A stretch of DNA of 10,289 bases from Anaerolineaceae bacterium (lineage in GTDB: Bacteria; Chloroflexota; Anaerolineae; Anaerolineales; Anaerolineaceae): positions 1 to 10,289 of the forward strand of contig JACZIY010000520.1 of NCBI GenBank assembly GCA_014860845.1, given 5' to 3'. The notes under the pieces were generated by a model. The model was not told the origin of the DNA and did not search any database. It worked only from the letters and a program-made list of their open reading frames with translations. Positions 6,169 to 10,289 of this stretch are shown piece after piece; position 1 is the stretch's first letter, and every line of letters starts with the position of its first letter. Made by a program: the position numbers and the translations under genes.

Positions 6169-7368
6169 ATGAAAAAATTTGCAACAATTTTATTGGTAAT
6201 CATATTTATTTTAAGTGCGATGGCATGTTCATTTTCCGCCAGTTTTCCATTCAGTAGTTTTACCAACCAAACCCCAACCTCTGAAATTATTCAGGTAGCA
6301 ACCAGTAATCCGGATTTTCAGGAACCACAGAATTCTGATGTAGTAACTTTTAATCCAAATTTGCTCGATCTAATGGATCGAGAGGGTTTGTTAATCAGTC
6401 TTTATGAGAGAGTTAACCCTGGTGTTGTCTCCATCCAGACTCTCAGTGTTACGGGCGGTGGTCTAGGATCAGGTTTTGTTTTTGATAAAGAAGGACATAT
6501 CATTACCAATTTTCATGTCGTCGAAGATGCAACAGAATTAGAAGTTGATTTTCCCTCTGGTTATAAAGCCCGTGGAACTGTTATTGGAAGGGATATTGAC
6601 TCTGATCTGGCTGTGATAAAAGTTGATGTGCCAGAAGAATTCCTGTTTCCACTCTCGCTTGGTAATTCTGATGATCTTAAAATTGGTCAAGCTGTCATAG
6701 CCATTGGGAACCCATTCAATTTGTCCGGGTCTATGACTCTGGGTATTGTTTCTGCAAAAAGCAGGACACTCTCATCTTTTCGACAAGCCTCAACCGGTGG
6801 TTTTTTCTCGGCTGGTGATCTCATTCAAACCGATGCATCGATTAACCCTGGTAATTCGGGTGGTCCTTTACTGAATTTAAACGGTGAGGTTGTGGGTATC
6901 AATCGAGCCATACGCACTGAACAAACGAATGAAAATGGTGAACCGATGAATAGTGGCATCGGATTTGCCATCTCCAGCAACATTGTTGGTAGAGTGGTTC
7001 CTTATTTAATTAAAGATGGATTTTATGATTATCCTTATGTGGGTATTACCAGTCAGGAAGATCTGACCCTTATGGAACGTGAAGCATTGGGTATTCAGGA
7101 AATGACCGGTGCGTATATATTAGGTGTAACTGAGAATAGCCCTGCATCAAACGCCGGCTTAATCGGGGGATCGACAGTGACACGTATCAGTGGGTTATTA
7201 GCCGGTGGCGACTTAATTGTTGCCGTTGACAATCGTCCTGTACGCTTGTTTTCGGATTTTTTGAGCTATATCATGGCGAATAAAAGCCCAGGTGATGAAA
7301 TTATTATTACAATAAAAAGACAGGGGGAAGAAATGGAGGTTCCTGTAGTTTTAGACAAACGCCCGTAA
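6169..7368 (+). CDS. HtrA/DegP-family serine protease with PDZ domain, probable lipoprotein
   Basis: The protein has 399 residues. The N-terminus is a signal sequence (KK, then hydrophobic residues 4-19) ending in SAMAC with C20. The -3 residue is Ala rather than Leu, so this is an acceptable but imperfect lipobox. Residues 24-75 form a polar linker. The trypsin-like domain (about 76-283) carries the triad H116 (TNFHVVED), D146 (SDLAVIK) and S230 (NPGNSGGPL). One PDZ domain (about 288-396) has a loop of roughly 12 residues between AGL and GGDLI, seen in some HtrA proteins. It should degrade misfolded proteins on the outer face of the membrane. The ATG is supported by AGAGG at 6156-6160, eight bases upstream. 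It follows dnaJ by 33 bases with no terminator, so the two are probably cotranscribed. Naming it degP, degQ or degS would be over-precise. Confidence 0.95.
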   Translation: MKKFATILLVIIFILSAMACSFSASFPFSSFTNQTPTSEIIQVATSNPDFQEPQNSDVVTFNPNLLDLMDREGLLISLYERVNPGVVSIQTLSVTGGGLGSGFVFDKEGHIITNFHVVEDATELEVDFPSGYKARGTVIGRDIDSDLAVIKVDVPEEFLFPLSLGNSDDLKIGQAVIAIGNPFNLSGSMTLGIVSAKSRTLSSFRQASTGGFFSAGDLIQTDASINPGNSGGPLLNLNGEVVGINRAIRTEQTNENGEPMNSGIGFAISSNIVGRVVPYLIKDGFYDYPYVGITSQEDLTLMEREALGIQEMTGAYILGVTENSPASNAGLIGGSTVTRISGLLAGGDLIVAVDNRPVRLFSDFLSYIMANKSPGDEIIITIKRQGEEMEVPVVLDKRP

Positions 7369-7401
7369 GGGTTTGGTTTTAACATCAGTAGAGGAGGTAA
7401 T

Positions 7402-8499
7402 ATGTTTACTGAAAAAGATCTGCGAGAATTGGTTGATCACCAGGCGCAGAAATCGATGTTGACCATTTATTTAAATACGGATCCAACCATGGGGAATGCG
7501 GATTCTTATCGATTAAGATTGCGAAATATGTTAAAGTCAATTGAAATGACGGAAGATGTCCAACAAGTTGAAAATTATTTTGATACTGAATATGATTGGG
7601 CAGGCAGAAGTGTTGCTGTTTTTTCTGACCAGAGTAAGCAGTTTTTCAAAGTATTTCCATTGGCTGTCCCGGTTCCAGATCTGATACATATTGGATTGCG
7701 CCCCAATGTCCGTCCGTTAGCTGGTCTTTTGGATAGCTATGGTGGCTACAGTGTGGTGTTGATTGATAAACAGGGTGCTCGTTTATTCCATTTTCATTTG
7801 GGGCAGCTTGTTGAACAGGAGGGGGTTTTAGGTGCGTCTGTCCGACAGGTTAAAAAGGGAGGCAGCGGTGTAACGGGTATGCGAGGTGGTATCGCTTCCC
7901 AAACGAGAGCTGTGGAAGAAACAATTGAGCGTAATATGAGGGATGTGATAGACTTTTCTACCAAATTTTTTGAAGAAAATCGCATTCGCAGGATTCTATT
8001 AAGTGGAACTGATGATAACATAGCTCTTTTTAGAAGTTATCTGCCAAAAATGTGGCAAAGCCTAATCGTAGGTACTTTTCCTGGATCCATGTCGGCAACT
8101 CACCAGGAGATTCTAAATAAAGCACTTGAAATTGGAAAGAAAACTGAAAAAGCCAGGGAAGAACAATTGATAGAAAAATTAATTACCCAGGCTTCCAAAC
8201 AAGCTGGTGCAATTGTTGGCCTTGAACCAACACTTAAGGCAGTGAATGAAGGCAGAATTCAGACACTTGTTATCCAACATGGATTTCAAGCTCAGGGTTT
8301 TCGCTGTCCACAATGTAATACGATTACTTCCTTATCTGAGATCGTCTGTAAACAATGCAATTCTGAAGCTATAGGTATTTCAGATGTGATTGCCACTGCA
8401 GTAAGTCTGACCCTGAAAAATGGTGGTGAGGTGGATGTGGTTCACAATCATCCTGAATTTGAAAAAGCAGGCAGCATAGGTGCTTTTCTGAGATATTAA
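7402..8499 (+). CDS. Bacterial eRF1/Vms1-like protein (baeRF type) with zinc ribbon
   Basis: The 365-residue protein shows the three-part plan of archaeo-eukaryotic release factors. Residues 1-110 form an alpha/beta N-terminal domain with TIYLNTDP near the start. Residues about 115-225 form an RNase H-fold middle domain (SVVLIDKQGARLF) with a loop containing R161-G162-G163-I164-A165-S166-Q167. That loop is where eRF1 has GGQ and Vms1/ANKZF1 proteins have a related Gly/Gln motif. Residues about 270-365 resemble eRF1 domain 3, with a four-cysteine zinc ribbon (C302, C305, C316, C319) and the ending GSIGAFLRY, close to the GGIAAILRY ending of archaeal aRF1. Relatives cleave peptidyl-tRNA on stalled ribosomes, so ribosome rescue or peptidyl-tRNA hydrolysis is plausible but inferred. 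AGGAGG (7392-7397) lies four bases before the ATG. It is the last gene of the operon, 33 bases after htrA. Confidence 0.8.
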   Translation: MFTEKDLRELVDHQAQKSMLTIYLNTDPTMGNADSYRLRLRNMLKSIEMTEDVQQVENYFDTEYDWAGRSVAVFSDQSKQFFKVFPLAVPVPDLIHIGLRPNVRPLAGLLDSYGGYSVVLIDKQGARLFHFHLGQLVEQEGVLGASVRQVKKGGSGVTGMRGGIASQTRAVEETIERNMRDVIDFSTKFFEENRIRRILLSGTDDNIALFRSYLPKMWQSLIVGTFPGSMSATHQEILNKALEIGKKTEKAREEQLIEKLITQASKQAGAIVGLEPTLKAVNEGRIQTLVIQHGFQAQGFRCPQCNTITSLSEIVCKQCNSEAIGISDVIATAVSLTLKNGGEVDVVHNHPEFEKAGSIGAFLRY

Positions 8500-8513
8500 A
8501 ACAATAAAGTTAC

Positions 8514-8559
8514 AAAAAACGGCTGGATATGTTTGACCCAGCCGTTTTTTTATTTTTTT
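8514..8559. terminator. Strong bidirectional intrinsic terminator
   Basis: AAAAAACGGCTGG (8514-8526) and CCAGCCGTTTTTT (8538-8550) form a 13-bp stem around an 11-base loop, followed by TATTTTTTT. The same hairpin on the minus strand begins 15 bases past the stop codon at 8565 and is followed by TTTTTTG. It lies between convergent genes and should end both the dnaJ-htrA-baeRF operon and the membrane coiled-coil operon. Confidence 0.92.
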
Positions 8560-8564
8560 ATAAT

Positions 8565-9323
8565 CTACTTTAGTGGAATTCTTTCCAAATTTTCACTTAG
8601 GGTTCGAAGTTCATCCATTGCTTCTTCTGGATCATTACTGACTAATTTTTGAATATCCTGTAGGCGATTCTGAATTCCTGTTGAAATATCTGAATCCATT
8701 AAATTACGGATTTTTTCGAATTGTTCTCGTGCAAGGCTGATTGCCTGGCGACCACTGAGTGGGTCTTTATTCAATAAAGCAAACCTTGCCAGACCAATTT
8801 CATATTTAATGTCAATCAGCGTCTGATTAAATGCACTGTTGGCAATTAATTGTTGGTGATCCTGTTCGAGCGTTTGATAATCCTGTTGTACTCGATCCAG
8901 ATTGTTCTGTGCATCCTGTAAATCATTACTTGACTGTTCAAATTGGGTCTGTAAATTGTCCAATTCGTTTTCTTTATTATTTAATTCTTGCAGTACATTT
9001 TGATAGGTTGTCTGTGTAGGAACTGTTGTTGTAAAGTAGGATATCAGATACCCTATGAGAAGCACTGATAGGCCTACCGCAATGAAAATTAAACTTTTAC
9101 GAAGCCAATCAGGCATTTTCTTTACCTCAGGTACTTCTTTAATAATTGGAGGTATGTGAAGATCAGATGGTTCTTCTATAGAGGCATCCAGGGGCTGATC
9201 AATTTCAGCTACTGATTCTTCAGGTTGTTCCTGCATAGAATCCTCCAGGTTTTCGTCAATTTGATCTGGTTCCAGCTCTAATTTACTTTCGTTATCATTA
9301 TTTATTTTCTCGTCATTTTCCAT
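8565..9323 (-). CDS. Single-pass membrane protein with coiled coil and helical C-terminal domain (HemX-like layout)
   Basis: I do not recognise a named family for this 252-residue protein. Residues 1-65 are strongly acidic and disordered-looking (E, D, N, P, Q). A basic KK and WLRK precede one membrane helix at about 77-98, which puts the N-terminus inside and the rest outside. Residues about 107-163 form a Q/N/L-rich coiled coil with leucine heptads. Residues about 168-250 form a helical domain of the pattern AxLAREQFEKIRNL, DPEEAMDELRTL, ending LERIPLK. This order (charged N-terminus, one helix, coiled coil, helical repeat ending near a LPL-like tail) is that of HemX-type proteins, but the resemblance is by layout rather than a proven match. 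AAGGAGG (9328-9334) precedes the ATG by four bases and overlaps the stop codon of the preceding gene, so translation is coupled. Confidence 0.8.
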   Translation of the reverse strand: MENDEKINNDNESKLELEPDQIDENLEDSMQEQPEESVAEIDQPLDASIEEPSDLHIPPIIKEVPEVKKMPDWLRKSLIFIAVGLSVLLIGYLISYFTTTVPTQTTYQNVLQELNNKENELDNLQTQFEQSSNDLQDAQNNLDRVQQDYQTLEQDHQQLIANSAFNQTLIDIKYEIGLARFALLNKDPLSGRQAISLAREQFEKIRNLMDSDISTGIQNRLQDIQKLVSNDPEEAMDELRTLSENLERIPLK

Positions 9324-9327
9324 ATAA

Positions 9328-9334
9328 CCTCCTT
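9328..9334 (-). promoter_or_regulatory. Shine-Dalgarno sequence overlapping the upstream stop codon
   Basis: AAGGAGG on the minus strand shares its AA with the TAA stop (9333-9335) of the 289-residue protein and sits four bases before the ATG at 9323. Ribosomes finishing the first gene stop directly on the start signal of the second, which argues for fixed stoichiometry of the two membrane proteins. Confidence 0.75.
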
Positions 9335-10202
9335 AAGGTTTTGGGGTAGGTGTGGCAGTGGCTGTTTCGGATGGTTGAGAAGTTGAATTTGAGTCATTTT
9401 CCACAGTATTATCGAGTCCTTCAATATCATCTGGATTTGTAAACCCATTTGCCATCATTGACCAGAGAATTTCGAGATCATCATTTGCTAATATGGGATT
9501 ATCCGGCAAATGACTTATAGCCAGATTCAAACGTGCATCCCAAAGCAAAATTTCGTTTTCCTGCTCTTCTGTGGCTGAGAGCAAAAGAGAGTTTAATAGT
9601 TCATTTGCCAGTTCTAATTCCTGTTTTGCCAGGCCATAATTATCCTGCACAAGGAATAAACGGCTGCGGTTGACCTGTAACAGTACTTTGAATACCTGTA
9701 AATCCTGATAGATCGGTTGAAGTTTCTTTTCAACTTCCAGATCTTCTACTGAAGCGATTAATTCTTCATTTTGCGCTGTAAGATCTTTGTCTCGATCCAT
9801 TAAATCGACAATTGATTGATCGATATTTTCAATTTGATTAGTCAGATCTTCCTGTTGTATCTGGTAAGCATCGAGATCAGCTGAAATCTGGTCAATTTCT
9901 GTGATCAATTCTGAAATTTGGTCGATTGTAGTATCCTGGTCAGATTCTATTTCTGATAAACGATCTTCGAGTTCTTTATTTTTTTCCTGCAATAGATCCC
10001 ATTGTTGATTGACACGTGAACTCAGGTTTTGCAAATTGGTTGTATTTTGCTGAGTGGGGATCACAAGTTCCTGGTAAACAAATTGAAAACCAAAATACAA
10101 AGCTGCTCCGAGGATAATGCCGAACAAGAGTGTCAATATCAATCGGATAAGCACCTTGAGAAAGCGTATAAAGAAAGAGGGTTTTGTGTTCTGTTCTGAC
10201 AT
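9333..10202 (-). CDS. Membrane-anchored long coiled-coil protein with T/P-rich tail
   Basis: This 289-residue protein has a basic N-terminus (K7, R13, K16, R20) and one long hydrophobic segment (about 17-43), so it is probably anchored N-in with its bulk outside. Residues about 55-158 are a near-continuous acidic coiled coil (EKNKELEDRLSEIESD and similar). Residues about 162-250 are a helical domain (RSRLFLVQDNYGLAKQELEL and a second helical pair ending LEILWSMM). Residues 255-289 are a disordered, T/S/P-rich tail ending TATATPTPKP. Its order of parts matches the 252-residue protein encoded immediately downstream, and the helical domains share a pattern (R-x-L/F-x-L, then N/K-D and A-x-x-x-L-x-x-A). 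They are probably distant paralogues acting together. No catalytic motif is visible. AAAGGA, overlapping the stop codon of the gene before it, precedes the ATG. Function is unknown; an envelope scaffold is one guess. Confidence 0.8.
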   Translation of the reverse strand: MSEQNTKPSFFIRFLKVLIRLILTLLFGIILGAALYFGFQFVYQELVIPTQQNTTNLQNLSSRVNQQWDLLQEKNKELEDRLSEIESDQDTTIDQISELITEIDQISADLDAYQIQQEDLTNQIENIDQSIVDLMDRDKDLTAQNEELIASVEDLEVEKKLQPIYQDLQVFKVLLQVNRSRLFLVQDNYGLAKQELELANELLNSLLLSATEEQENEILLWDARLNLAISHLPDNPILANDDLEILWSMMANGFTNPDDIEGLDNTVENDSNSTSQPSETATATPTPKP

Positions 10203-10208
10203 TTTCCT

Positions 10209-10289
10209 TTATTTCCCTTCTTCTGTCTGTCCTTCTATTTCAAGCAAAAGCTGTAATAGTCCAGATCGGAAATCTTCCGATTTTTTTGC
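10209..10289 (-). CDS. C-terminal end of an unidentified protein (partial)
   Basis: The minus strand is open from the right edge for 26 codons to a TAA at 10209-10211. The residues include FRSGLLQLLLEIEGQTEEGK at the end, an amphipathic helix followed by a polar tail, which is a believable protein C-terminus. The stop lies only 6 bases before the ATG of the 289-residue membrane protein, whose ribosome site overlaps it, so this is very probably the preceding gene of the same operon. Too little is present to name a family. The stretch is too short for a coding-statistics test; packing and sense are the evidence. Confidence 0.65.
   Translation of the reverse strand, partial: AKKSEDFRSGLLQLLLEIEGQTEEGK

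Noticed and set aside
5936..6266. Open minus-strand frames of about 80 codons opposite the dnaJ-htrA junction.
   Set aside because: They overlap well-supported genes on the other strand, show no ribosome site or domain, and are what the codon pattern of the real genes would produce by chance.
7141..7225. Insert of about 12 residues in the PDZ domain of the HtrA protease.
   Set aside because: Longer loops at this position (AGL to GGD) are known in other HtrA proteins, so it is not a novel fusion or domain.
10265..10287. ATCGGAA-ATC-TTCCGAT inverted repeat followed by a T-run on the plus strand, resembling an intrinsic terminator.
   Set aside because: It lies inside the coding end of the minus-strand gene running off the right edge, the loop is only three bases, and no plus-strand gene in the window leads into it.

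Overview
The window looks like a chromosomal segment of a moderately AT-rich bacterium, most likely Chloroflexota, class Anaerolineae. That placement is an inference from style. It rests on LysM lipoproteins with T/P/E-rich linkers and a GEFPYCLARRF-type LysM repeat, a threonine-proline C-terminal tail (TATPTPKP), soluble GAF-rich histidine kinases, and an eRF1-like protein in a bacterium. There is no transposase, integrase, phage gene, tRNA, rRNA or CRISPR array, so this reads as host backbone.

Layout from left to right. (1) 1-414, minus: the N-terminal 138 residues of a Nudix hydrolase of the ADP-ribose pyrophosphatase type, running off the left edge. (2) 487-1146, minus: a LysM lipoprotein with its own strong promoter and a hairpin after its stop. 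(3) 1147-1481: a gene-poor gap. On the plus strand it holds a possible 10-codon ORF and, more convincingly, a candidate small RNA of about 100 nt that ends in a 13-bp terminator hairpin and has C/U-rich anti-Shine-Dalgarno segments. (4) 5078 down to 1482, minus: two adjacent cytoplasmic sensor proteins. The first (551 aa) looks like a pseudo-histidine-kinase; the second (643 aa) has an intact kinase core. Both begin with a receiver-like domain that has lost its phospho-acceptor Asp and conserved Lys. (5) 5079-5205: a compact divergent promoter region. (6) 5206-8499, plus: three genes with 33-nt gaps, encoding a class B DnaJ (CbpA-like), an HtrA-type serine protease with a PDZ domain and probable lipid anchor, and a bacterial eRF1/Vms1-like protein (baeRF type). 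A strong bidirectional terminator follows at 8514-8559. (7) 10289 down to 8565, minus: the last 26 codons of an unidentified gene, then two single-pass membrane proteins with long coiled coils and helical C-terminal domains, in one tightly packed operon.

The plus-strand trio joins three protein-quality-control functions: a J-protein, an envelope protease and a possible peptidyl-tRNA hydrolase or ribosome-rescue factor. It is transcribed back to back with the sensor pair from promoters that share a -35 region. The dnaJ promoter lies so close to the start codon that its mRNA may be leaderless. The points most worth a second look are this trio, the pseudokinase/kinase pair with twin dead receivers, the candidate small RNA, and the HemX-like layout of the two membrane coiled-coil proteins.
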